From assembly GCA_009801085.1 (NCBI GenBank), contig VNWV01000002.1, positions 2,790,001-2,854,000 of the forward strand: 64,000 nucleotides of DNA, read 5' to 3'. A program made the position numbers and the translations under genes. The DNA is from Lasiodiplodia sp. COLG20 (lineage: Eukaryota > Ascomycota > Dothideomycetes > Botryosphaeriales > Botryosphaeriaceae). Below the pieces are notes generated by a model. It was not told the DNA's origin, did not search any database, and saw nothing but the letters and a program-made list of their open reading frames with translations. Positions 54,251 to 64,000 of this stretch are shown here, piece by piece. The first letter of the stretch is position 1. Every line of letters starts with the position of its first letter.

Positions 54251-56028
54251 GTTGCTGGCTGGCTCCGGGGTTGCGGTTAGGTTTGCAAAACAGGAGGGTC
54301 AGGTAGATCCCACAGCCGGACGTTGCGGAAGCTTTATACTGCTCACTCTCAGGCTATTTTGTTTCGAGGGCCCAGAAAACATGCATAATCGAAGTGTGGA
54401 TCCGGCGGACCGCTGACCCGTACGAGCAGAACGAGCGTTGGCGGGGGTCGTATGGCACCCAGGGACCTTAAGCATGGTGATATTTTTGGCCGATGCGTAG
54501 GACGCCGTATCCGGGTTGTCGGGTGATTTGCTCGAGTCGTCTCAGGAACAGTCTCAATGTCCGCGGTTGAGCCGACTCACCAGCACGACTCGCTGAGAAA
54601 CACTTCAAGATTTTGCCCCGTCGCATGGTCCTATCCCTCCGGAACTGTGCGTAGGCGGCGTCAAAGTGGCCCTGTTTGGCATTCGAGCCGTCTGGACGGC
54701 TTGGCGATTTGTGGAGAAATCATCGTGTGGGGAGAGAAGACGAGGTCGGTGGTTCGGTTTTGCCCCACGCTATTCTTTTGCTCGCGGTGGGCTTCTTGGC
54801 GGTCTGACAACTCGTATCTTCGCTTTTCTAAACTTTCGCACCAATGTTGCGGGCTATTCCGGCGTCCAACGTGGAGCGACAATATCCAGTCATTACCATT
54901 TTCAGTAACTTGCTATCATGTTTGTACCACCAAGGCGGCCACAGCTTCACAATGCGATTTCGATAGGGGATAGAGACAATGCACCATCCATGCCCCACCA
55001 CTTGATGACGTCACCCTCCGGTGGGAGTGTAAACACCTTCCCTTTGCTGAATACAGGCAGAAGCTACGCCGGGCGCTGCGAGCCCCAGGTTACATTAGAG
55101 TGGATTTAGGGTGCTACCGAGTGAGCGCGTATTGGTCATGTGAGATATTAGTTGTTGCCTAAGCCGAGGGAAATCAAGGAAAAGAAGGTTCGGGTGGCTA
55201 TTGGGGTTCGCTTGTAAGCTTTCAATGTAGTAGCGTTCCCGAAGCATGCGGGGTGATATGGTGGGGCATATTGAACACCGGTAAGTAATGCTCCGAGGCC
55301 GAAGCCATTAGCCAAAACTCACCCATGCCCGGGCTGTGTCAGCTTTAGGACTCTGATATCACATTCATTCTCCGACAACTGCAGACGAGGTGGAAAGCGG
55401 CAGCTCACTATTCAGTGAGTGAATAGTGTCCCTGAAACGCATCCCATCGGTGATCGTGATTTTAGCTACAGTCAGTTGCTGCGCATTGCGTTCATGCGAC
55501 GGAGTTAAGTCCGTTGATTAGCTCTAAACAGTGGAATCCTGTGTCTGTCATGAATGTACTGTAGCGCAGGCAGCGTTCATGTTTTTAATCAGTAGCCTGA
55601 TTGTATCGACGAAAGACGATTTCATCTGTGCCGGATTTCCCTATCGTGGAGTAAAAAGCAACCAGGATGACCCGGTCATGTACCTCTATTCTTTAGTGGG
55701 GCAGAGGGTGGGGCAATCGCAACTACGAACGAAGTTGAAGGAGATGCTCGGAAGCTAACTCTTTCGGGAAGTTTTAAGGAGTGGATCGCATGTAGAGAGG
55801 GGTATATGTTGAAGCTTGATTCATTCGAACCTTTGCGCTAAGAGAAGTTTACTGTGAAACTCAACAGCAGCCGATAGTCCAGCTATGGCAGGGTATAGAA
55901 CAGAAAAGAACACCGCCCCAGAGACGCCGCTACCTCACAACAAACACTGCACGTAGCTTGTGGTACCAGCTACCCGTAACAGGATCATCGTCCGCGTCAA
56001 TCCTGCAAGCCACTCCAAGACACGTGCC
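54251..56028. other. 1.8-kb intergenic region
   Basis: GH5 promoter at the left; the rest has only short frames with no recognised protein. Confidence 0.5.
54333..54338 (-). promoter_or_regulatory. TATA box of GH5 gene
   Basis: TATAAA on the minus strand, 83 bases upstream of the start codon. Confidence 0.45.
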
Positions 56029-56993
56029 TCAGACGACACTCCCGGGCATGACAGCTGGTTCCTGCGCCTTTCTTTTCAACTTCTCGAAAGCGCCTACATT
56101 CTCTTCTCCGTTGAATTGCCTCTCGCGCTTCTCATCTGCCTCAATCTGACGCTCGTGCTTCTTCTTCACTCGCATCAGCAACAGTTGATGAACGACGAAC
56201 AACGTGCCAAAGACCAAGGTGCACCCGGCCGTCACACCGACCGTCACCTTCGCAGTGATGCTCAGCTTGCCGTCCTGCGCAGAATAGATGTTGACGAGCG
56301 TCGAGACGAGGCCAGCCACCGAATTCGTCGTCCCAGGCCTGCATAAGAGTCAGTCTTCCGCGAAAAAAACTCAAACGAATGAGAAATGCAAAAAACTCAC
56401 AAAAACACCCGATTAACCAACCAGATATAATGCCACCAATGCCTAACCCACAACCACCCCAACCCCGCCGCACCAACAACACAACACGCCCCCGCCACCC
56501 ACAACAACCCGACATTCTTCACCGCTCCGGCAACAAACACCGTCACGACGTCATCCTTCCCATCCACCTCCGTCTCCACCCGCGCCTGCACCTTCGTGAA
56601 CGTCGCGGGGAACACCAGGTACCCGGCCAGCAGCAGCCACGAGCAGAAGGCGCACACGATGTTGTGCCAGCGCGGGATCTCGTCCAGCCGCACGAGCAGG
56701 TCGACGTACTGCGTCTGCGTCGTCGGCGCGCGCTTGAACGATGGTCGGGCGAGCGTCGAGGGGGCGCGCTTGGGTGGTGGTACCGGTTTGCGCGTGATGG
56801 ATTGCGAGGATGCTTGGCGCTGGTGGTGTGGGTGCGGGTGCGGGCGGCGCGTGCTGCTGTTGTGTCGGCTGGGCGTGGGTGTGGCGCCGATGGTGGTTCT
56901 GGTGGTTGTGGAGCTGGTGGTGTTTTGGCGCTTTGGATGGGGCTGGAAGGTTGGGAGGATGGGCGGCGGGTTGGATGCGTTGGAGGAAGGCAT
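56029..56993 (-). CDS. Three-pass membrane protein, function unknown
   Basis: Exons 56401-56993 and 56029-56338 give 300 residues; the 62-bp intron joins VNRVFL to PGTTNSVAGL. The first 85 residues are disordered, rich in Pro/Thr/Arg/His. Three hydrophobic segments follow: about 108-130 (IVCAFCSWLLLAGYLVFP), about 157-185 (VGLLWVAGACCVVGAAG) and about 230-250 (GCTLVFGTLFVVHQLLL). The C-terminus is a charged, probably coiled segment (MRVKKKHERQIEADEKRERQ). The segment YVDLLVRLDEIPRWH before the first helix looks conserved, but I do not recognise the family. Likely an integral protein of an internal membrane. Confidence 0.7.
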
Positions 56994-58043
56994 GGTGGGG
57001 GGGTGGATTATCGTGGAGCGATCTCAGAGTTCCTTTTGTTTTTTTTTTTCTCTTCGTTTTTTTAATGGCAAGAAGGGTTGTGTTGGTGCACTATTCACAG
57101 AAAGTGTACAGGAAGCATGCAGAACCGCGCGATAGGCGCGACGCAGCCCTATGTATGTAGGGCGCTGGCGTGGGAGCGATCCTCAGGCGTGACCCACATG
57201 GTGACTTGCAAGTTTTCTTCTCGACGTTCCAGCCGTCGACTTTCTGGAAAAGCTTTGAAGTTTGTTGCTTATCCGGGGAAGAGGCCGAGGCGGGGCGGAG
57301 GCTTATCAGCCAATCGTTTGGCTGGAATCAAGCGAGTGGAAACACAGCAAGTTTCCTGCCCCTGTTTCGTAAGTTTATGACGTGGACCGGGAAAATTCCT
57401 TCGACGCTGTGGCGCGACTGAGTGTTGCGACCTGGTTAGAGAACTCGACCTGTCAAGCGGGCGCACTTGAGCAAACTTGGAATAGTGACCTGCGTTCGAA
57501 CTTACCATTCGACTGCTCTGGTGTAGCGCCCAGTTGTCGCCATACACAATACAGATGACCCGCGCCGGTCGGGACCGAATCCGCCCCATCTACGGCCCGA
57601 GCCCCGGTATTGAACCCTGAGTCTCTTTCTACGCAACGCATGCTCGAACACAGCTGGAGGAGCTGCATCGATGAATTTGTGAATGAACAGCCGGTCGCAG
57701 TCTGTGAAGACCCTTTTGTTGAAGATTACATTGCTGATTGGGAGAGCGGAACGTGTCGCCCAAGGATGCCCAGCTTTAAAGCTTCGAGGCGCTGCCTTCC
57801 TCGTTCGTACCCCACTGCAGATGCGGGTGCGAACAAAGTATGTGGAGTAAAAAAGAACTTGTCCCTTTCTTAAAGAGGGTCTAGGTGGCATTAATAGGGT
57901 CGGCAGAATAGATCCGATGTTATACAATGCCCTGGATAATGCGGGGTATTCCAATGTAAAACACCACCTGAACGCAATTGGAGCCGATGAGTTATGGCCT
58001 GAGCTGGTCGGAGATTCTTTGAAATTTCGTCTTTCAGCCCGAA
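56994..58043. other. Divergent intergenic region
   Basis: Between the start codons of the three-pass membrane protein and the MFS transporter. Small frames (57502-57954 minus, 57610-57873 plus) lack recognisable features. Confidence 0.5.
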
Positions 58044-60146
58044 ATGCCTCTCGGTATTGTGAATACTTTTGTTGAGGAAGTGCCGGGCACAGTTTCTCTC
58101 ATCGATGAAGGGACCACCGACACTTCACACCAACTCAAACATGGCACTGGCAAGGTACGTTCGATCAGCCTATATTCGTTGTCATCCGCTGACTGTGCAG
58201 AACGCACACATTGTCTTGGTCCCGCAACCATCAGATGATCCAAACGATCCATTGGTGGGCACTCTTCTTGACTGGACAGAAGAGAATCTCCTGCGGCAAG
58301 CTAACTGGAGCAGAACTGGCCTCTATGGAAGAAGGATGTTACATATGCGTCAGTGTTCCTCGGTACCATCATTTTCGCCGCTGTACCAGCTCCAATGCTG
58401 GCGCCCGCCACCGTCGTGCTCTCGACTATCTTGGGCGTGACCCTGGACGAAGTTGCCGAACTTTCAGGATACCAGTTGTTGCTCGTTGGCTGCTTCGGGT
58501 AAGTTGAAAACTGGCTCCAAGGGAATAATACACTCACAGTCGAAGTCCCGTTGTCTCGGCACTTGCGCGCAAGTATGGCAAACGACCGCAGTTCATCTTC
58601 GCTGCTGTAATGGGCGTCATTGGCACCGGCGTCTGCATCGCAGCACACGAAAACTACCATACCCTCCTTGCGGGAAGATTGATCCAAGGTTTCGGTACCA
58701 CCGCATTCGAGAGTCTCTCCGTGGCAATGCTGGGTGACATGTAAGAACACGCATACCCAGGCAGCGATGTCACTGACAGTCGACAGCTACTTCGTCCACG
58801 AGCGCGGCGTCCGCACCGGCATCATGGTCCTCTGTCTGACATGCATGGCCTCCCTCGTTGCCATCATCGGTGGCCCCATAACTTCACGGCTGGGATGGCG
58901 GTACATGTTCATTGTGCATCTACCCTTCGCCATTGTTGGAGCACTAATAGTCTTCTTTCTGGTTCCTGAGACGCAGTTCCGCCGCCGAGATCGAAACGGC
59001 AGGCTGCCCACGTACAGCCCAGACGCATATGCCAACACCGAGAAAGTCCAGGATAAACGCAGCGAAGATGTAAAGCGCATAGAGAGTGTTGATGTGGCTA
59101 CGATACCAAAGAGGTCATACCTGCAGGATCTGGCGCCTTACAACGGAAGCTTTACGGACGAGTCTCCGTTCAAGCTTGTGATTGCGCCGTTGGTGGTCCT
59201 TTTGAACCCTGCAGTGTTCTGGGTAAGTCCTCCTCTTCGATAAACGCCCATCCATGAGCTCATTCACGGACAGACAATTCTGGACGCTGGCATCATCGTG
59301 GTAAGATCCCCTAATACCGACCCTGACGGATGTACGCTCAATCATGCAGGCATTCTACGTCAGCCTCTCATACGTACTTGCACAAATGTGGTCCGTACCG
59401 CCATACAACCTCACACCAGAGGGTAATGGATACTTTTACGTCGGCGGTAATGGCCTCATCTACCATTTTCACAAACTCAGCTAACACACAAACACACAGG
59501 ACTTCTCGGAGGGCTCATCGGTGGCATAGGATCCGGAAAGCTGTGCGACAGTTCGTCTCGAACATTTGCCAGATGGAACAAGGGCATCTACGAGCCCGAA
59601 TTCCGCATCCCCGTCCAAGTGCTTGCCGCAGTGCTGCTGGGGATAGGCTACTTTGTCTTCATGTGGGACATGGAAAATCCCACGCCAAAGGGATACTACC
59701 TTGGAGCATTCTGCCACGGTTGCATCTGCTGCGGGATCACCGTGACGTCCAGTTCGGCATCACTGTACATTCTGTAAGTTCAAAATATTTCCTACCCTGC
59801 TAGATTGATATGATCGCTAACATAGGGAAGTGATTCGTATAAGGAGCAGGCCACAGAGATCTTCATCCTCCAGATGACGGCAAAGAACCTCCTCTTCTAC
59901 GGCTTCTCAACCTTTGTCAATTCCTGGGTTGCGGAAGATGGGCCGGCACAGATCTTTAAGGTCTATGGTATCGTGTCGTTATGCATCGTTGCTACATGTA
60001 TTCCAATGTGTGAGTCCGAAATACTTTACGATTGGACATAAGATTATGATCACTGATATTCTAGCGCAGACGTCCTCGGCAAAGTCAATCGGCAGTGGAT
60101 GCACGGTCTTTCTCTGGTTCAAAGGCTGGGGGCAGCGTACATGTAA
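58044..60146 (+). CDS. MFS transporter, DHA1/HOL1-like, 10 exons
   Basis: Ten exons (58044-58154, 58201-58254, 58314-58498, 58540-58740, 58787-59222, 59274-59300, 59350-59446, 59500-59773, 59831-60009, 60070-60146) give 546 residues. The joins restore the family landmarks DDPNDPLNWPLWKKDV before TM1, ARKYGKRPQF (loop 2-3), GRLIQGFGTTAFESLSVAM, ERGVRTGIMVL, a central cytosolic loop with RSYLQDLAPYNG, NGYFYVGGLLGGLIGG and the end NRQWMHGLSLVQRLGAAYM. Twelve membrane helices are expected. Relatives export drugs or take up small organic molecules by proton coupling; the substrate is not predictable. Exon 6 is only 27 nt. It is convergent with the eS19 gene. Confidence 0.88.
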
Positions 60147-60473
60147 TTCGAAGGATTTAGCAGTGTCTATCAACATTCCGTTTTGGGATCTCAGAATTAC
60201 CACAAATTTCCAATCTTGCAAATAATCACTTCAATAGCAAATGCCCGAACAACCACGTTTGACGTGAAGAACTTCGGAAAAGAAATCCAACCGACGAAGA
60301 ATTGAATGGACGAAAAGTTTTGATTTTTGGCTGGGAATCACTCTGAAAATTGCCCGTACCCTTTCATCCTCCATCCAGACGCGAAGTGCCCTGGAGTTCA
60401 AGAGCGCGTATCCTTGCAACTCCGATATCCCATGCCCAATATTTACCCCATTTTAACCCACGGAATAACAAGT
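60147..60473. other. Convergent intergenic region
   Basis: The 327 bases between the 3' ends of the MFS transporter and the eS19 gene. No coding sequence was recognised. Confidence 0.5.
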
Positions 60474-61167
60474 TTACTCGTCATCCTCCTCGGCCTCGAC
60501 GGTGCTCATGGCAATGCGGTCCAAGTCACGCTGGCCGGACTGGGTGATGCGGCGGCCACCCTTCTCCTCGTCATGCTCAAGGACACCAATCTTCTCGAGG
60601 GACTGGAGGACCTTGCGGTCGACGGAGCCGGAGGCGTCGACGTGGTGGCTGGGGCGCGAGCCACGGTTCTTGGTGCCACCGTGAACCTTGCGGAGACGGC
60701 CGACACCGACGGTCTTGCGGAGGTAGATGTGGCGGGCGACAGCGGCAGCGCGGATGTAGTACCTTTGCGGAAGTAAGTATGCGGAAGTTCGAAGCCTAAA
60801 ATGCGCGCGGTTCGTACCAGTCGATGCTCTGGGGAGGGAGCTCCTTGGCCTGTTGTTTGTCAGCAAATTGTGCACCAACTTTTGCGGATGATCAGGAGAG
60901 CCACTCACGTGCGAAGTCTTCGCGATATCAGTCCAGGCTGTAGATGGAGAGGCTCTTGTTAGCTTTTCCGCCATTGTCATCCCCCAGTTACGGGATTCAA
61001 CCTGGACGAGATCACGGACCTGGGATGGGAAGACGGCCCTGGCGCTTCAAGAAGTCGGCTGCAACAGTCGTTAGCGAAGGCTCTGGCGCCGCAGCAGCTC
61101 AAACGCGCGTACCGTAGGCATTGATGAACTTGGACGCCTCAACGTCCCTGACCGTGACACCGCCCAT
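60474..61167 (-). CDS. RPS19: 40S ribosomal protein eS19 (RPS19)
   Basis: Component of the small ribosomal subunit head, needed for maturation of the 18S rRNA precursor. Five exons (61113-61167, 61020-61058, 60909-60937, 60818-60849, 60474-60762) give 147 residues, close to the usual 144-150. Spliced sequence runs MGGVTVRDVEASKFINAYG, ADFLKRQGRLPIP, WTDIAKTSHAKELPPQSIDW, YYIRAAAVARHIYLRKTVG and the conserved ending with KVLQSLEKIGVLE and GRRITQSGQRDLDRIA. The C-terminal EAEEDDE is acidic. Four introns early in a short gene are typical of fungal ribosomal protein genes. The identification is firm. Confidence 0.96.
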
Positions 61168-62195
61168 GGCTGTGGATTTGAATATGGAGGATTTGTCGTG
61201 GGAGGGTGGGTTATGGGTTGCGAGTCGCCGTCGTCGTCGGTGCGAAAATTGAAAAGCCGTGTGAACATAAACCGGGGGAAATCGCTAAACCGGACCGACC
61301 TATTCCCGTGCGCTGCGCTAGGCCCGGCAAGGCGGCGCAAGCGAGCAGCCCTGCAGCGCACTGACCACTCAACACCATCCGTCGCCTTCACCACCATCGC
61401 GCCAAATCTACGCGCCGGTCACATCGTTCCTTCGCTCTCACTCCTCGGCTGAAGTTCAGTAATCAGTGGTGGCTGAGGGCGCCTGCGACAGTGAATTTGG
61501 CTCAACTCGGGTGAAACATGTCCACTTCCTGTCGCAGTGAGACATCGGCTCCCCAGGATTTCCTTCCTCCTTTACTTTCATCGAGCTCTCTTCCCCGCAT
61601 ACTCTACCACTCGGTGAAGCTTGAGAGAGCGTAATCGCTTTTATTGGCTGTCGGGTCCCCTGTCTCACGACTTTTCTGATTACTATTCACTCATTAGCGA
61701 CGCCACGTCTCGTCCCTGCCTGCAACTTCAAACGTCTGCATGAAATATGTTTACTATTCAGTGCCAAGATGTACCACTGGTCGGATTGGACTAGTGGGAT
61801 CGGATCCGACTGGCAGAGGACTCTTGTGTGGATTGCCATTTACTATACTCCCTTTGCCGGTTCTTCCATTCTCTCCAGTAGTGGTCAGCCATGGTCTCAC
61901 TGCTTCTCATCCCCGCATGTCTTATCCACAAAGACAGATCGGGGTGCAGTACTCCTCGGTTGATCACTTTTCAGCTTTGACCGCCTCATGGTACGATTCG
62001 CTCCAGTGAGACGGTGATTACTGAACAACTACAACTAGCGCGCTAGTCCAAACGTAGTCCTCAGCACATGATCGGAGCTAATGGAAACGAAAGCTATGTT
62101 ATACAAAGTCGCACTATTCGATACAGAACATATAAAGCAGCCAAGGTGGCGATTCTAGAAAGGACAACAACTACGACTCGCCTCAATACCTCAAC
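61168..62195. promoter_or_regulatory. Divergent promoter region of eS19 and tautomerase genes
   Basis: About 1 kb with no supported gene. TATAAA at 62131-62136 lies 65 bases before the tautomerase start. The eS19 side shows no TATA element. Confidence 0.45.
62131..62136 (+). promoter_or_regulatory. TATA box of tautomerase gene
   Basis: TATAAA 65 bases upstream of the ATG. Confidence 0.4.
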
Positions 62196-62683
62196 ATGCC
62201 TCTGTGGCGCATCTTCCACCCGGACAATACCTTCACTACCAAGGAGGAGCGTGACGCTCTTGCTGCCGACATCACCAAGCTCTACACTGGCGTTGGCCTC
62301 CCGGCATTCTACGTCATCGTAATCTTCAACGCCGTGCCAGCAGAGAAGTTGTATGTCGGAGGAGTCTCGAATGACAAAGCTGGAGCTCCCTTCATTCGCA
62401 TCGTGTTCGAGAACATCGCTCGCAGACTGGGCGATGAACGCAAGAGTGGCTGGCTTCAATTGGTCTGTATTCCTTTCATCCTTTGCACGATAGCATTCAC
62501 TGATGGTCTGCACAGGTCGATGCCACTCTAAAGCCGCACATCGCCGACAAAGGTTACGACTGGGAATACCACGGCCTGGAGACGGATCGTGAGCTATGGA
62601 AGATACAAGGCTTGGTGCCGCCGCCCACAGGCACCGAGGGAGAGCAACTCTGGGTCAAGGAGAACAAGGCGATCCCATACTAG
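62196..62683 (+). CDS. Tautomerase-superfamily protein, cis-CaaD-like
   Basis: Exons 62196-62462 and 62516-62683 give 144 residues, matching the roughly 150-residue fused beta-alpha-beta tautomerases related to cis-3-chloroacrylic acid dehalogenase. After Met removal Pro1 (MPLWRIFHP) would be the catalytic base or acid. KEERDALAADITKLYTGVGLPAFYV and PFIRIVFENIARR match the family's first and second repeats; the Arg residues in the latter could bind a carboxylate. The natural substrate of fungal members is unknown. It is convergent with a Dal5-type transporter gene, the stop codons being only 30 bases apart. Confidence 0.85.
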
Positions 62684-62713
62684 GCATGACCTCATGATAT
62701 TTAATTCTCTTCT

Positions 62714-64000
62714 CTAGCTCTCAAACATGAAGTCCAACCGCTTGTTCCCCAGATCCGTCGTGTTCGCCAAGTAATGCTGCTGTTGCTCTATAGTCATCGC
62801 ATTCCACTTCGCTCTCTTTGTCTTATTCCGCCACAAGTAGTAGGCCTTGGCGAAGGCATACGCGGCGATGGTCCCGATAGTGATGCCGATGAGGTCCCTG
62901 TTGCCGCGCCTGTACAGCGGTTTGTCATCGGCACGATAGATGTTCGACGAGGCGATGCCGGACAGCTGCACGGTGATGTTGTACAGGGCGGCGCTGAAGG
63001 CGCGGGTGCGCACGGCGTTGCTGAGGCGCGAGCACCAGCCGACCTGGGCGGCGTGCACCGACGGCTGGCCCAGCAGGAAGAGCAGCACGACGTACTGGCC
63101 CCAGTGCGACAGCGATCCGGCTGACGTGTACTCGATGACCAGCAGCGGCAGGATCCACAGCTGGGCGAGCAGGCCCAGCAGCGCGATCTGGCCGATGCGC
63201 TCCGTCAGCCACGTGATGAACAGCATGTTGAGGGCGGCGTAGACGGTGACGGGGATGCCGAGCAGCGTCGTCTCGACGGTGTTGAAGCCGATCTGGCGGA
63301 GCGTCAGGCTGAGGTAGGCCTTGGGCGGCGCCGACGGGATCTCGAACAGGATGCCGATGGCGTAGACGGGCCAGAGGTCGTAGTCGCGCAGGCTGCGCCA
63401 CAGCATGGGCAGGGTGAGGGCCTGGCGGTTGTGCATGTCGCCCTTGGACGGGTCGTCGCGCAGCACGCGGTTGACGATGACGCGCTCCTCCCGCTCGGAG
63501 AAGTAGCCGCGCGGATTCCACCACGTGCGCGTCTGCGTCGGGCCGGGGACCAGGAAGACGAAGCTGAGCAGGCCGATGGCCAGGCTGATGACGGCCTCGA
63601 CGAGGAACAGCCAGCGCCAGCCCTCGCGGCCGTGCACGCCGCGCATGTGCAGCACGCCGTACGCGATGAAGGACGCCACGACGCCCGACATGGAGTCGAC
63701 GAACCAGAAGAAGGCCAGCCGCATGGGCATCTCGGCCTTGGTGTAGAAGTACGACAGGTACAGCACCGCGTCCGGGATGAAGCCGCCCATGCACAGCCCG
63801 ATCAGGAAGCGGCACGCGAAGAAGCTCGCCTTCCCTGTCATCCAGAACTGCCCGCCCGACGCCACGCTCCAGAGCACGATCTGGCACGGGATCCACCGGT
63901 CCGGCCCCAGCCACTTACCGATCATCTGCGACGGGATCTCGCTGACCAGGAACCCCACCCGGTACATGTTCTGCGCGTTGTTGTAGTCGTTGGTGCTGAT
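62714..64000 (-). CDS. MFS transporter, allantoate permease (Dal5/ACS) type, 5'-truncated by window
   Basis: The frame is open from the right edge of the window to a stop at 62714, giving 429 residues without the N-terminus (about 70-100 residues missing). A proton-coupled importer family in the plasma membrane, with substrates such as allantoate, nicotinate, pantothenate or other small carboxylates. Landmarks seen: DYNNAQNMYRVGFLVSEIPS (TM2), GPDRWIPCQIVLWS, CRFLIGLCMGGFIPDAVLYL, REGWRWLFLVEAVISLAIG and FLVPGPTQTRTWWNPRGYFS, then the second six-helix half. The end is hydrophilic (EQQQHYLANTTDLGNKRLD). Its 3' end almost touches the tautomerase gene. Confidence 0.9.
   Translation of the reverse strand: MSTNDYNNAQNMYRVGFLVSEIPSQMIGKWLGPDRWIPCQIVLWSVASGGQFWMTGKASFFACRFLIGLCMGGFIPDAVLYLSYFYTKAEMPMRLAFFWFVDSMSGVVASFIAYGVLHMRGVHGREGWRWLFLVEAVISLAIGLLSFVFLVPGPTQTRTWWNPRGYFSEREERVIVNRVLRDDPSKGDMHNRQALTLPMLWRSLRDYDLWPVYAIGILFEIPSAPPKAYLSLTLRQIGFNTVETTLLGIPVTVYAALNMLFITWLTERIGQIALLGLLAQLWILPLLVIEYTSAGSLSHWGQYVVLLFLLGQPSVHAAQVGWCSRLSNAVRTRAFSAALYNITVQLSGIASSNIYRADDKPLYRRGNRDLIGITIGTIAAYAFAKAYYLWRNKTKRAKWNAMTIEQQQHYLANTTDLGNKRLDFMFES

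Noticed and set aside
52757..54280. 507-codon plus-strand frame over the GH5 gene
   Set aside because: Antisense of a clear GH5 enzyme with signal peptide and catalytic residues; composition is Gly/Val/Arg/Asp-rich as expected for the reverse frame of GC-biased codons.
57470..57620. Possible tRNA because of GTTCGAA-like box
   Set aside because: No acceptor stem or A-box at correct spacing could be paired.

Overview
The window looks like nuclear DNA of a filamentous ascomycete (Pezizomycotina, plausibly Dothideomycetes, though the class is an inference from style and not proven). The evidence is many short introns of about 43-110 bp with GT-AG or GC-AG borders, fungus-specific elongation factor 3, a chitin synthase with a long disordered tail, a CFEM-type mucin-like GPI protein, a Pth11/rhodopsin-type membrane protein, LaeA-like methyltransferases and Mediator/ribosomal genes with fungal gene structure. 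No rRNA, tRNA, CRISPR, phage or intact transposon was recognised. Exon borders were reconstructed by hand from splice consensus, reading phase and family conservation.

Layout. 1-13 kb is mostly housekeeping: the N-terminal part of EF-3 (minus), a 3-kb spacer containing a degenerate inverted-repeat element, a disordered protein with CTD-like motifs, a small Cys-rich protein, the mismatch-repair endonuclease PMS1, the mitochondrial nuclease-fold protein RRG7, and Mediator subunit MED21 divergent from RRG7. 12.9-30 kb is accessory: a secreted carboxylesterase, a nitrate-reductase-like flavohemoprotein whose molybdenum-ligand Cys position is Ser, an F-box protein, a CorA-like membrane protein without the GMN signature, a secreted intradiol dioxygenase, an F-box/TPR-like protein, a TAM-type methyltransferase and a rhodopsin-like membrane protein. 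30-37 kb is gene-poor, with one plausible small disordered protein. 37-49 kb carries the cell-wall mucin, a second TAM-type methyltransferase with 11 exons, and a chitin synthase. 51-64 kb carries an enoyl-reductase-like MDR, a secreted GH5 glycosidase, a three-pass membrane protein, a 10-exon MFS transporter, ribosomal protein eS19, a cis-CaaD-like tautomerase, and an allantoate-permease-type MFS transporter that runs off the window end.

How they fit together. There is no obvious biosynthetic cluster. Functional themes are cell wall and surface (chitin synthase, CFEM mucin, Pth11-like receptor), secreted degradation of plant or aromatic material (esterase, intradiol dioxygenase, GH5), small-molecule uptake and catabolism (two MFS transporters, tautomerase, MDR) and core information processing (EF-3, eS19, PMS1, MED21). 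The observations most worth a second look are the nitrate-reductase paralogue with a Cys-to-Ser change at the Mo site and an eroded NAD(P)H motif, the repeat/AT-hook tail on RRG7, the ACGCGT boxes around PMS1, the GC-AG and stop-free introns, the micro-exons, and the imperfect palindromic element near 3.1-3.3 kb.
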